A stretch of 64,000 nucleotides of DNA, taken from AP-15 sp963712825 (GTDB lineage Bacteria; Pseudomonadota; Alphaproteobacteria; ATCC43930; CGMCC-115725). The stretch covers positions 104,462 to 168,461 of the forward strand of contig CAVQJP010000028.1 in NCBI GenBank assembly GCA_963712825.1. Reading direction: 5' to 3'. The notes beneath the pieces were generated by a model, which saw nothing but the letters and a program-made list of their open reading frames with translations, ran no database searches and was not told the origin of the DNA. This document shows positions 1 to 8,813 of the stretch, one piece after another (position 1 is the first letter of the stretch; each line of letters opens with the position of its first letter). The position numbers and the translations under genes were made by a program.

Positions 1-1023
1 CTGGCCGTAGCCGTCGCGCACGGTCACACCCCACGCCGCTTTGACCTGCTCGATGATTTCGGGGTTGAGCGGCTCGCCGGCGCCGAGCGCCTCGCGCAGG
101 CTGACCTTCCATGCTGCCAGATCCTGCTGGATCAGCATGCGCCACACGGTCGGCGGCGCGCAAAAGGTCGTGACGCCGCAGCCCGCGACCGCGTCGAGCA
201 GCCCCTCGGCGCTAAACCGCGGCTGGTTGAGCATGAACACCGTCGCCGCCGCGTTCCAGGGTGCGAAAACACAGCTGTAGGCGTGCTTGGCCCAGCCCGG
301 CGACGAGATGTTCAGGTGAACGTCGCCCGTTTTGACGCCGAGATAGTACATCGTCGTCAGGTGGCCGACCGGATAGCTCTGGTGGCTGTGCAGAACGAGC
401 TTGGGCGTGGCTGTGGTGCCGGAGGTGAAGTAGAGCAGCATCGGGTCGCTCGCCCGCGTCTGGCCGTCCGGCGCAAACGTTGCCGGCGCGTCGTAGCCGG
501 CCTCCCAGCAGTGCCAGCCGGGTACGCTTCCGCCGACCGCGATGCGGGTGTAGTCGCCGGGCAGGTCGGCGAATTTCGCCGCGTTGTCGGCCCCGGCGAC
601 GACATGGCGGACCCGGCCGCGGGCAAAGCGGTCGACGAGGTCGTCACGGGTGAGCAAGGTCGTCGCCGGGATGACGACGGCGCCGAGCTTCATCGCCGCC
701 AGCATGCATTCCCACAAGGGTGCCACATTGCCGAGCATCATCAAGAGGCGGTCGCCGCGGCGCACGCCGAGCCCGCGCAGATGGTTGGCGAGCCGGCTCG
801 ACCGCTCGGCCAATTCGGCAAAGGAGAGCTTGGTTTCGCCGCCGCCTTCCTCGATGATCCACAGCCCGGGCCGTTCGTTGCCCGCGGCCATCGGGTCGAA
901 ATAGTCGAGCGCCCAGTTGAACCGGTCCAGCACCGGCCAGCGGAAATCGCGATAGGCGGTCTCGTAATCCTGAGAGTGAGCGAGCAGAAAATCCCGCGCC
1001 TCGATAAAAGCCGACGCCGACAT
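1..1023 (-). CDS. AMP-dependent acyl-CoA synthetase (3' end cut by window edge)
   Basis: Adenylate-forming ligase that would activate a carboxylic acid to its acyl-CoA through an acyl-AMP. The visible 341 residues cover the N-terminal AMP-binding domain, including the P-loop-like motif YFTSGTTATPK (about residue 205), and stop near the DGYGQ motif. The C-terminal lid domain lies outside the window (family usual length about 540). The start is supported by GGAGGAAG five bases upstream of the ATG. It is the last gene of a minus-strand group with the epoxide-hydrolase-like and class II aldolase genes, which suggests a small catabolic unit. The substrate cannot be told; the opening residues resemble short/medium-chain or benzoate-type synthetases. 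Confidence 0.88.
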   Translation of the reverse strand, partial: MSASAFIEARDFLLAHSQDYETAYRDFRWPVLDRFNWALDYFDPMAAGNERPGLWIIEEGGGETKLSFAELAERSSRLANHLRGLGVRRGDRLLMMLGNVAPLWECMLAAMKLGAVVIPATTLLTRDDLVDRFARGRVRHVVAGADNAAKFADLPGDYTRIAVGGSVPGWHCWEAGYDAPATFAPDGQTRASDPMLLYFTSGTTATPKLVLHSHQSYPVGHLTTMYYLGVKTGDVHLNISSPGWAKHAYSCVFAPWNAAATVFMLNQPRFSAEGLLDAVAGCGVTTFCAPPTVWRMLIQQDLAAWKVSLREALGAGEPLNPEIIEQVKAAWGVTVRDGYGQ

Positions 1024-1137
1024 CTTCTTCCTCCCCAATGTTGCCGGATGGGACCATGCGAACAATCCGGCGCGGCTTTTCTTGGTCCAATCAGGTCAAG
1101 ATCGGATCTCGCGAAATCTTTTCCTGATGCAGCGCCT

Positions 1138-2307
1138 TTACCCGCGAGCGCCCCAATCGCGAAGAAACGACAGCAGCATCTCGCTAACCCGCTCGGGCTG
1201 CTCCTGCTGGACCCAATGGCCGGCGCCGTCGACCAGATGACAGCCGACCATATCGGTGCAGGCGGTGCTCTGCATGCGCTCGAAATTTCCGGGGCGCTGG
1301 TAGGTGCCCCAGTCGCTCCTGCCGGCAATAAACATCGACGGCACGTCGATCGTCCGCCCCGAAAACAACTGCAATTCGGTGTCGGCGAGCCCGGTCGTCC
1401 GGCTGCGGTACCAGTTGAGCCCGCCCTGAAAACCGTTGCGCCCGTATTCGCCGGCATAGACCGCGAGCTCGTTCTCGGGCAGCCAGCGGCGGCAGGCCGC
1501 GACCTCGGCAGCGGACGGCATTACCGGCGTCACGGTCTCTGCCATGTTGCGGTCGCGGTCCATGATGTAATAGGTCGGCATCCGGGCCAGCTCTTCGGCG
1601 CTCCACGATTGCAGCGGATGGGGCCGGTTGCCCTGCCAGTCGGCGCTCTTGTAATGGAAATAGCCGCGCATGAAGGCGTGCACGCCCTGCGGGCAATGCC
1701 ACATGTCGTCATTGGCCGGCCGCGTCGAGTAATACCATTGGTAATGCTTTCGCGGCCGGGCAAGCCCGGCCAATGCCTGGTGGATATCGAGAGCGGAGGC
1801 GGCTTCGGCGGCGGGCATGTCGGCGGTGTCGAAGGGCAGCGCCGGCGGGCCGGCGAAGGGCGCGCTCATCAACGCCACCGAGCGGAATACGTCGGGCCGG
1901 ACGAGCGCGCACCAGGCTGCGACCGAAGCGCCGAAATCGTGTCCGACGACCGCCGTGACCGAGCGATGGCCGAGCGCCGAGACCAGCGCCAGCGCGTCGC
2001 GGACCGCATTCAGGATGCTGAACGGGTGGAGGTCGCCGTCGTAGTCCGCATTCCATCCGGTGGTGCGCCCGTAGCCGCGCTGGTCGGGAGCGACGACGTG
2101 GAACCCGGCCTCGGCCAAAGGGAGCATGATCTTGCGCCACGAATAGGCGAGCTCCGGAAAGCCGTGCAGCAGCAGGACGCAGGGTCGGCCGCGCGCGGCA
2201 AAGCCGGATTCTAGCAAGTGGACGCGCAGCCCGTTCACCCCCGCCACAAAACGGGCGCGAATGCCGACCGGCAATTGGCTGTCGTCGAGCGGCGGCAGCT
2301 CGGTCAT
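1138..2307 (-). CDS. Epoxide-hydrolase-like alpha/beta hydrolase
   Basis: A 389-residue alpha/beta-fold hydrolase of the epoxide hydrolase/dehalogenase branch. Visible are the oxyanion motif HGFPE, the nucleophile elbow VGHDFGAS with Asp rather than Ser as nucleophile, a cap region containing YQWYYSTRP, and the late catalytic His in DGAGHWVQQEQPE. These are what soluble epoxide hydrolases show. An in-frame ATG seven codons upstream is possible, but GGAGG sits five bases before the ATG at 2307, so that start is preferred. It follows the class II aldolase gene by 33 bases and is probably co-transcribed with it and with the acyl-CoA synthetase. Substrate unknown. Confidence 0.85.
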   Translation of the reverse strand: MTELPPLDDSQLPVGIRARFVAGVNGLRVHLLESGFAARGRPCVLLLHGFPELAYSWRKIMLPLAEAGFHVVAPDQRGYGRTTGWNADYDGDLHPFSILNAVRDALALVSALGHRSVTAVVGHDFGASVAAWCALVRPDVFRSVALMSAPFAGPPALPFDTADMPAAEAASALDIHQALAGLARPRKHYQWYYSTRPANDDMWHCPQGVHAFMRGYFHYKSADWQGNRPHPLQSWSAEELARMPTYYIMDRDRNMAETVTPVMPSAAEVAACRRWLPENELAVYAGEYGRNGFQGGLNWYRSRTTGLADTELQLFSGRTIDVPSMFIAGRSDWGTYQRPGNFERMQSTACTDMVGCHLVDGAGHWVQQEQPERVSEMLLSFLRDWGARG

Positions 2308-2340
2308 GCTTTCCTCCCTGTCGGCCATCTGCCTGCCGGT

Positions 2341-3102
2341 TCAGCGGCGGTAGTCGGGGCCGTTGCGGTCGACGGTGCGGACAATGCCTTCCCATTCCAT
2401 CAGCCCATAGGTGTGGCTGTCGAGCACGGTCTTCATCCGCTCAGAGGCCTTGGCGACGACCGCAGCGTCGACGACCACCGGCGGCTCGTCCATCATCCGC
2501 GCGACCAGCTCCAATTCGCACGCCCGTTCCATCGTATAGAGCCGCATAAAGGCGCCGTGAATCGTTGGGCCAAAGGTCAGGAGCCCATGGTTCAGCAACA
2601 CGACGCAGCTGCCGCGGCGGCAGGTCCGGCCGAGCGCTGTACACTCCTCCTCCGTCGCCGGAACGCCATAGGGATGGTAGGCGACCTCGTCGAGAATCGA
2701 CAGCGCATCCTGGCTGATCGGCCGCAGCCCATGCCGCAGCAGCGACACGCCGGCGCCGGCGCGGGTATGGGTGTGGGTCACGCAATTGGCGTCGGGCCGC
2801 GCCTTGTAGACACCGCTGTGGATCGTAAAGCCGGCGCTGTTGAACTTGCCGTCGCCGCCGATCACGTTGCCGTCGAGATCCATCTTGACCAGGCTCGACG
2901 CGGTGATCTCGTCGAACATCTCGCCGTAGCGGTTGATCAGAAAGGTGTCGGGTTGGTCGGGTACGCGCGCCGACATGTGGGTGTTGATCAGATCGGTCCA
3001 GCCGAGACGGTTCGCGACATGGTAGAGTGCTGCGAGCTCGCAGCGGGTTTGCCATTCGGCATCTGTCATCTCGGTATTGGTCAGGCGCGGCGCCGCTGAC
3101 AT
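2341..3102 (-). CDS. Class II aldolase/adducin family protein
   Basis: A 253-residue protein of the class II aldolase/adducin fold, a family of zinc-dependent aldolases, epimerases and decarboxylases. The metal-binding pattern is visible as THTHTRAGAGVS in the middle and NHGLLTFG further on, with a Glu-containing stretch after it. The open frame extends upstream for 73 codons, but the family-like sequence begins at the ATG at 3102 (MSAAPRLTNTEMTDAEW), so that is taken as start. It is the first gene of the minus-strand trio and divergent from ureD. The substrate, likely a small hydroxy-aldehyde or hydroxy-acid, is not evident. Confidence 0.85.
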   Translation of the reverse strand: MSAAPRLTNTEMTDAEWQTRCELAALYHVANRLGWTDLINTHMSARVPDQPDTFLINRYGEMFDEITASSLVKMDLDGNVIGGDGKFNSAGFTIHSGVYKARPDANCVTHTHTRAGAGVSLLRHGLRPISQDALSILDEVAYHPYGVPATEEECTALGRTCRRGSCVVLLNHGLLTFGPTIHGAFMRLYTMERACELELVARMMDEPPVVVDAAVVAKASERMKTVLDSHTYGLMEWEGIVRTVDRNGPDYRR

Positions 3103-3253
3103 CGATTTCTCCGTAAAGAATTTCGGGAAGAATTCTGGTGGGCCGATCGGGAAGCTCGGGTTCCTGAGGCAGTCTCGCAAATCGTGTGTGCATTGCAATA
3201 TCAGAAACGTTCGGAGGGTATGCGCGCGTGCCGAGGCGGGGGGCCGAGAAGCA

Positions 3254-4099
3254 ATGACGGACGCACCTGCCAGGGTGCATGGTGCGGCCGAAATCGGCTT
3301 GGCGCGGCGTGACGGCGCCACGCGCCTTGTTCACCTCTACGAACGCGACCCGCTGCGCGTGCTGTTTCCGCGGCCCGAGGCGGACGAGTCGCCGCAAGCC
3401 GCGATCGTCACGACTTCGGGCGGTCTTGTCGCCGGCGACCGGCTCGATGTCGCGGTCATTCTCGGAGACGGTGCGGCCGCGCATGTCACCGCCTCGGCCG
3501 CTGAAAAAATCTATCGTTCGCTGGGCCCGACGACCGAGATCAGGCAGTCGCTGACGGTCGGCGACGATGGTGCGCTCGAATTTCTGCCGCCGGAGACGAT
3601 CCTGTTCGACGGCGCCCGGCTGCGCCGCCGGACCAGCGTCAACCTCGCCGCAACCGCGAGCTTTCTTGGCGGCGGCATCGTGATATTCGGCCGGCGCGCC
3701 CGCGGCGAACGCTTTACCCGCGGGTTGCTGCACGAGGTCTGGGAAATACGTTGCGAGGGCAGTCTGGTCTGGGCAGACGCGCTGCATCTGGCGGATGACG
3801 TAGCCGCGACGATCGACGATCCGGCCTGCTTTGACGGCGCGGCGGGTTTTGCGGTCCTGGTCTTGGCGCCGGCCGGCGGGAGGGCGCAAAGATTTGTCGA
3901 CGGTGCGCGCGCCGTTCAGGCGGCGTCAGCGGCCGAGGGTTTGCGCGCCGGGGTCAGCGTGGTCGGCGGGCTCCTCGTCGCCCGCTGGCTCGCGCGAGAC
4001 GCGATGTCGTTGCGCGGCGCTTATTCCGATCTTGCTTGCCATTTGCGCGCCAAAGCGATGGGATTGCCGGCGCGGCTGCCCCGGCTTTGGCATGTTTGA
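3254..4099 (+). CDS. ureD: Urease accessory protein UreD
   Basis: UreD (UreH) is the scaffold that binds apo-urease and, with UreF and UreG, delivers nickel to the active site. The 281-residue product has the normal length and the typical opening, with VTTSGGLVAGDRL near residue 55 and TASAAEKIYRS after it. The frame is open further upstream, but the ATG at 3254 gives the expected N-terminus. It opens the operon ureD-A-B-C-E-F-G, all on the plus strand, and faces the aldolase gene across a 151-base intergenic region. Confidence 0.93.
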   Translation: MTDAPARVHGAAEIGLARRDGATRLVHLYERDPLRVLFPRPEADESPQAAIVTTSGGLVAGDRLDVAVILGDGAAAHVTASAAEKIYRSLGPTTEIRQSLTVGDDGALEFLPPETILFDGARLRRRTSVNLAATASFLGGGIVIFGRRARGERFTRGLLHEVWEIRCEGSLVWADALHLADDVAATIDDPACFDGAAGFAVLVLAPAGGRAQRFVDGARAVQAASAAEGLRAGVSVVGGLLVARWLARDAMSLRGAYSDLACHLRAKAMGLPARLPRLWHV

Positions 4100-4152
4100 T
4101 GCTCCCGGCAGTGGGTGTGACGCACCGCGTGTCTGATGCAGCGGAAACGGCG

Positions 4153-4455
4153 ATGAACCTGACGCCTCGTGAAAAGGACAAGCTCCTCGTTTCGGTCGCG
4201 GCGATGGTGGCCGAGCGCCGGTTGCGCCGCGGTGTGCGGCTCAACTATCCCGAGGCGGTGGCGCTGATCACCGATTACGTGCTCGAAGGCGCGCGCGACG
4301 GGCGCAGCGTCGCCGAATTGATGCGCGACGGCGCCACCGTCATCGGCCGCGAGCAGGTCATGGAGGGGATAGCGGAAATGATCCGCGAAATCCAGGTCGA
4401 GGCGACCTTTCCCGATGGCACCAAGCTCGTCACCGTCCACGAGCCGATCCGGTGA
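4153..4455 (+). CDS. ureA: Urease gamma subunit
   Basis: The 100-residue gamma subunit of urease, the nickel enzyme hydrolysing urea to ammonia and carbamate. The canonical sequence MNLTPREKDKLL is at the N-terminus, and RLNYPEAVALI and VEATFPDGTKLVTVHEPI follow, matching the full length of the family. The open frame continues upstream, but homology starts exactly at the ATG at 4153. It is separated from ureB by a palindromic repeat element, whereas ureB and ureC are nearly contiguous. Confidence 0.97.
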   Translation: MNLTPREKDKLLVSVAAMVAERRLRRGVRLNYPEAVALITDYVLEGARDGRSVAELMRDGATVIGREQVMEGIAEMIREIQVEATFPDGTKLVTVHEPIR

Positions 4456-4488
4456 CGGAAAAAGCTATGCCCGGGGCCCGCCCCTCGT

Positions 4489-4603
4489 CGCCCCTCACCC
4501 TCCCGCTTTGCGGGCCCCTCCCTCTCCCCGCCCTTGCGGGGCGAGGGGTTCGCCAGCCTGCTCCCTCGCCCCGCTTGCGGGGAGAGGGTTGGGGTGAGGG
4601 GCG
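4489..4603. repeat. REP-like nested palindromic repeat between ureA and ureB
   Basis: A 115-base GC-rich element bounded by perfect 12-base inverted arms (4489-4500 and 4592-4603, CGCCCCTCACCC and its complement). Inside are two smaller palindromes of the form CTCCCCGC...GCGGGG. This is the familiar intergenic palindromic repeat of many proteobacteria, which when translated reads like PHPNPLP or LTPALSR. Relatives occur inside ureF and before korB in this window. It fills most of the ureA-ureB gap and could act as an mRNA stabiliser or attenuator within the operon. Confidence 0.85.
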
Positions 4604-4621
4604 GCGGTCGGGCGAAACGCG

Positions 4622-4930
4622 ATGATCCCGGGCGAGCTTTTTCCCGCCGACGGCAACATTGAGATCAATGCCGGCCAACCGACCGTGAGCTTGACCGTCG
4701 CCAATACCGGCGACCGGCCGATCCAGATCGGCTCGCATTATCACTTTTACGAAACCAACCCGGCGCTTGCATTCGACCGCGAGCGCGCCCGCGGCTTCCG
4801 GCTCGACATTCCGGCCGGCAGCGCCACCCGCTTCGAGCCGGGGCAAAGCCGCGAGGTCCGCCTCGTCGCTTATGCCGGCGCCCGCCGCGTCGTCGGCTTC
4901 AACGCCAAGATCAACGGCGGGCTGGATTAG
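4622..4930 (+). CDS. ureB: Urease beta subunit
   Basis: The 102-residue beta subunit of urease. It starts MIPGELFPADGNIEIN and contains the diagnostic VANTGDRPIQIGSHYHF and the arginine-rich stretch FDRERARGFRLDIPAG, matching the family from end to end. No strong ribosome binding site precedes it: the upstream sequence is the palindromic repeat. The four bases to the ureC ATG imply translational coupling of the two. Confidence 0.97.
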   Translation: MIPGELFPADGNIEINAGQPTVSLTVANTGDRPIQIGSHYHFYETNPALAFDRERARGFRLDIPAGSATRFEPGQSREVRLVAYAGARRVVGFNAKINGGLD

Positions 4931-4934
4931 CGCG

Positions 4935-6644
4935 ATGGCCACGACGATCTCTCGCGCAGCCTATGCCGGGATGTTCGGGCCGACGACCGGCGACCGGCTG
5001 CGCCTGGCCGATACCGAGCTCATAATCGAGATCGAAAGCGATCGCACGATCTATGGCGAGGAGGTCAAGTTCGGCGGCGGCAAAGTGATCCGCGACGGCA
5101 TGGGCCAAAGCCAGCGAACCCGCGCCGAGGGGGCGGTCGACACCGTCATCACCAATGCCGTGATCCTCGACCATTGGGGGATCGTCAAAGCCGATATCGG
5201 CATCCGTGACGGCCGCATCAGCGGCATCGGCAAGGCCGGCAACCCCGATATCCAGCCCGGCGTCGACATCGTTATCGGGCCGGGCACCGAGGCGATCGCG
5301 GGCGAAGGCCGCATCGTCACCGCCGGGGGCATCGATGCGCATGTCCACTGGATCTGCCCGCAACTGGCTGACGAAGGGCTTTACAGCGGCATCACGACAA
5401 TGCTCGGCGGCGGCACCGGCCCGGCCGCCGGCACAGCGGCGACGACATGCACGCCGGGACCGTGGCACCTCGCGCGCATATTGCAGGCGGCCGAGGGGAT
5501 CCCGGTCAATCTCGGCTTTTTCGGCAAAGGCAACGCGTCGGACCCGCGCGCGCTCGTCGAAATGGTCGAGGCCGGCGCCTGCGGTCTCAAGCTGCACGAG
5601 GATTGGGGGACGACGCCGGCGGCGATCGACACCTGTCTCGGCGTCGCCGAGCAGCACGATGTCGCGGTCGCGATCCACACCGACACGCTCAACGAATTGG
5701 GGTTTGTCGAGAACACGATCGCGGCGTTCAAGGGCCGCAACATCCACGCTTTTCACACCGAAGGGGCGGGGGGCGGCCACGCCCCCGACATCATCAAATT
5801 GTGCGGTCTGCCGAACGTATTGCCGTCCTCGACCAACCCGACGCGGCCCTACACGGTCAACACCATCGCCGAGCATCTCGACATGCTGATGGTGTGCCAT
5901 CACCTCGACCCGAGCATTCCCGAGGACGTGGCCTTCGCCGAGAGCCGCATCCGCCGCGAGACGATCGCCGCCGAGGACATCCTCCACGATCTCGGCGCCT
6001 TCAGCATGATGTCGTCCGACAGCCAGGCGATGGGGCGGGTCGGCGAGGTAATCATCCGCACCTGGCAGACCGCCGACAAGATGAAGCGCCAGCGCGGCCC
6101 GTTGCCCGCAGACAGCGAGCGCAATGACAATTTCCGGGTCAAACGCTACGTCGCCAAATACACGGTCAACCCGGCGCTGACCCATGGGCTCGCCGAGCAT
6201 GTCGGCTCGGTGGAGGTCGGCAAGCTCGCCGATCTCGTCCTATGGTCGCCGGCGTTTTTCGGGGTCAAGCCCGACCTGGTGCTGAAATCGGGGACGATCG
6301 CGGCGGCGTTGATGGGCGACCCCAACGCCTCGATCCCGACCCCCCAGCCGGTGCATTACCGGCCGATGTTCGGCGCGTTTGGCCGCGCGCTGTCGGCCTC
6401 GGCGGTGACGTTTCTGCCGACGATCGCGATCGAGCGGAATGTGGCGGAAGAGCTCGGGCTGCAGCGGGTTGTCCTGTCGGCGCACGGCATTCGCGCGGTC
6501 GACAAAAGCCGGATGGTGCACAACGCCGCGACGCCGGTGATCGAGGTCGATCCCGAAACCTACGAGGTGCGCGCCGACGGCGTTCTGTTGACGTGCGAGC
6601 CCGCCACTGTGCTGCCGCTCGCCCAGCGCTACTTTTTGTATTGA
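4935..6644 (+). CDS. ureC: Urease alpha (catalytic) subunit
   Basis: The 569-residue catalytic subunit carrying the dinuclear nickel site. Visible hallmarks are GPTTGDRLRLADTEL near the N-terminus, the nickel-ligand His pair in DAHVHWICPQ, the lysine to be carbamylated in GLKLHEDWG (about residue 220), further His ligands around AIHTDTLNE and FHTEGAGGGHAPD, and the mobile-flap Cys/His segment MVCHHLDPSIPED. The length is normal and no key residue is missing, so the enzyme should be active once matured by UreDEFG. Homology fixes the ATG at 4935. Confidence 0.98.
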   Translation: MATTISRAAYAGMFGPTTGDRLRLADTELIIEIESDRTIYGEEVKFGGGKVIRDGMGQSQRTRAEGAVDTVITNAVILDHWGIVKADIGIRDGRISGIGKAGNPDIQPGVDIVIGPGTEAIAGEGRIVTAGGIDAHVHWICPQLADEGLYSGITTMLGGGTGPAAGTAATTCTPGPWHLARILQAAEGIPVNLGFFGKGNASDPRALVEMVEAGACGLKLHEDWGTTPAAIDTCLGVAEQHDVAVAIHTDTLNELGFVENTIAAFKGRNIHAFHTEGAGGGHAPDIIKLCGLPNVLPSSTNPTRPYTVNTIAEHLDMLMVCHHLDPSIPEDVAFAESRIRRETIAAEDILHDLGAFSMMSSDSQAMGRVGEVIIRTWQTADKMKRQRGPLPADSERNDNFRVKRYVAKYTVNPALTHGLAEHVGSVEVGKLADLVLWSPAFFGVKPDLVLKSGTIAAALMGDPNASIPTPQPVHYRPMFGAFGRALSASAVTFLPTIAIERNVAEELGLQRVVLSAHGIRAVDKSRMVHNAATPVIEVDPETYEVRADGVLLTCEPATVLPLAQRYFLY

Positions 6645-6800
6645 TTAGTTCATAATGAGACGGTGAGACGGTGAGAGAAGGATTCGATAGACACGAGTTG
6701 ATACCGAGCTTGATTTCGGACCGCAGCGCCCGAAGCCGACATCGGCTACGAGACGAAATTCCTCGCTGCCTCACGCCGCATTGTGAATAAGAGTGATCGA

Positions 6801-7268
6801 ATGCGCCGGGCGATCGCGGTCCGTGAGCGCGGCGAGTGGCCGGAGAGGGGGGCGCTCGATACCGTGACGCTCGCCTATCTCGACCGCCATCGCCGCCGCA
6901 TCCGGCTCGTCGCCGATTCGGGCGAGACTTTTCTGCTCGACTTGCCGCGCGCGCATCATTTGAGCGAGGGCGACGGGCTCGAGCTCGACGGCGGCGATTA
7001 TATCCGCGTGCGTGCGGCGGCAGAGCCGGTGCTCGAAATCGAAGCCGAGAACGGCGCCGCCTTGCTGCGCATCGCCTGGCATTTGGGCAATCGGCATTTG
7101 CCGTTGCAGGTCATGGGCGAGCGGCTGCGCATCCGCGCCGACCACGTCATCGCGGAGATGGTGGCCGGGCTCGGCGGTCGCCTGACCCCGCGCGACGCTC
7201 CGTTCGACCCGGAAACCGGCGCCTATGCCGGCGGCGCGGCCCATCGCGATGACGAACGCGATGGCTGA
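6801..7268 (+). CDS. ureE: Urease accessory protein UreE (nickel chaperone)
   Basis: UreE binds nickel and passes it to UreG/UreD/UreF. The 155-residue product has the family layout: an N-terminal peptide-binding domain, then the metal-binding domain with WHLGNRHLPLQV, whose His is the conserved nickel ligand. The His-rich C-terminal tail of some UreE proteins is absent; the end is GGAAHRDDERDG. A GTG at 6783 would add six residues, but an AAGAG sequence seven bases before the ATG at 6801 favours the shorter form. Its stop overlaps the ATG of ureF by eight bases, indicating coupling. Confidence 0.92.
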   Translation: MRRAIAVRERGEWPERGALDTVTLAYLDRHRRRIRLVADSGETFLLDLPRAHHLSEGDGLELDGGDYIRVRAAAEPVLEIEAENGAALLRIAWHLGNRHLPLQVMGERLRIRADHVIAEMVAGLGGRLTPRDAPFDPETGAYAGGAAHRDDERDG

Positions 7269-8060
7269 GAGCCGCCGCGCCGCGAGGCGCCTCACCCCGG
7301 CCCTCTCCCGCGCGGGGCGAGGGCGGGACGCCCGCGACGGGGCAGCCTGCTCCGGACCAAATCCGGGGGCGACAGGCGGCGCAGGCACTGCTCCCGGTGG
7401 GCTCTATCGCCTCTTTGCTTGGCTTTCGCCGGGGTTCCCGGTCGGCGCGTTCAGCTATTCGCACGGGCTCGAAGCCGCGGTCGCGAGCGGGGCCGTTCAC
7501 AACCGCGTTTCGCTCCAGTCCTGGACCGCCGCGGTGGTGGTGCGGGGCAGCGGTCGTGTCGACGCCGACATCCTGCGCGACGCGCATCGCGCGGCCGCAG
7601 CCGGCGACCTTGCCGGGTTGACCGCCGCCAATCAGCGAGGGCATGCCTATCGCGCGACCGCCGAGCTGGCGCTCGAAGCCGCCGCCCAGGGTGCAGCGTT
7701 TCTGGCGACGTGCCGCGCCGCCTGGCCGGACGCGTTTCTCGACCGGTGGGCGGCGACGGGCGACAGAATCTGCTACGCTGCCGTCGTCGGTGCGGCTGCC
7801 GCGGGCGCCGGCATCGTGCTCGCCGACGCGCTGGTCGGCTATCTGGAAGCAATGGCCGCCAATCTCGTTTCCGCCGGGCTGCGTCTCGGCATGATCGGCC
7901 AGACCGACGGCCAGCGCATCTTGGCGGCGCTCGAACCGGTTGTCGTCGTCGCGGCGGCAGACGCGGCAACCCGCGACCCGGCCGATTTCGGGGCCGCCAC
8001 TTTCGCCGTCGACCTCGCCTCGATGGCGCATGAAACCCAATATACGAGGCTGTTCCGCTC

Positions 8061-8064
<4 letters not shown>
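7261..8064 (+). CDS. ureF: Urease accessory protein UreF with a repeat-derived N-terminal extension
   Basis: UreF works with UreD and UreG as the checkpoint for nickel insertion into urease. The family core starts at LYRLFAWLSPGFPVGAFSYS (codon 49 on), and the rest follows the expected length. The first ~45 codons are unusual: they include LTPALSRAGRGRD, the translation of a GC-rich palindromic repeat. No start codon exists between that repeat and the core, so the extension must be translated. ATGs at 7225 and 7249 are also in frame; 7261 is chosen because it overlaps the ureE stop. Its own end overlaps ureG by four bases. Confidence 0.9.
7291..7336. repeat. Palindromic repeat copy inside ureF
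   Basis: The sequence CTCACCCCGGCCCTCTCCC, followed by a GCG/CGC turn and GGGGCGAGGGCGGG, belongs to the same palindromic repeat family as the element between ureA and ureB. Here it is read in frame as the N-terminal extension of UreF. It can form a strong hairpin in the mRNA just after the ureE-ureF junction. Confidence 0.75.
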
Positions 8065-8678
<614 letters not shown>

Positions 8679-8713
8679 GCTGTACCGGCTTCTCGCGCCT
8701 TTTTGCCGTTTTT

Positions 8714-8740
8714 TTGACACCAGTGTGAACCGGATCACAC
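8714..8740 (+). promoter_or_regulatory. TTGACA box overlapping a perfect CRP/FNR-type palindrome
   Basis: TTGACA at 8714-8719 is followed by the perfect palindrome GTGTGA-N6-TCACAC (8723-8740), whose core TGTGA-N6-TCACA (8724-8739) is the consensus CRP-family operator. It lies in the 135-base gap between ureG and the 1105-residue protein, about 75 bases before that ATG. If TTGACA is a -35 box, the operator lies between -35 and -10, which would favour repression. No good -10 is evident. The palindrome is seen; binding by a CRP-type protein is inferred. Confidence 0.5.
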
Positions 8741-8813
8741 GGCACCGATCCGATCTCGATCGAAATGGTTAAGACCGGCGCTCAGCCGCGAAGCCATTTC
8801 AGGAATCACGAGA

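Noticed and set aside
283..2214. A 643-codon plus-strand frame
   Set aside because: It is antisense to the acyl-CoA synthetase and epoxide-hydrolase-like genes, Arg/Val/Gly-rich, with no recognisable sequence. Long shadow frames are expected at this GC content.
4911..6200. A 429-codon minus-strand frame
   Set aside because: Exact antisense of ureC, which is certain from its active-site motifs.
6645..6800. Possible nickel riboswitch or regulator site before ureE
   Set aside because: No conserved structure or palindrome is visible in this 156-base gap.
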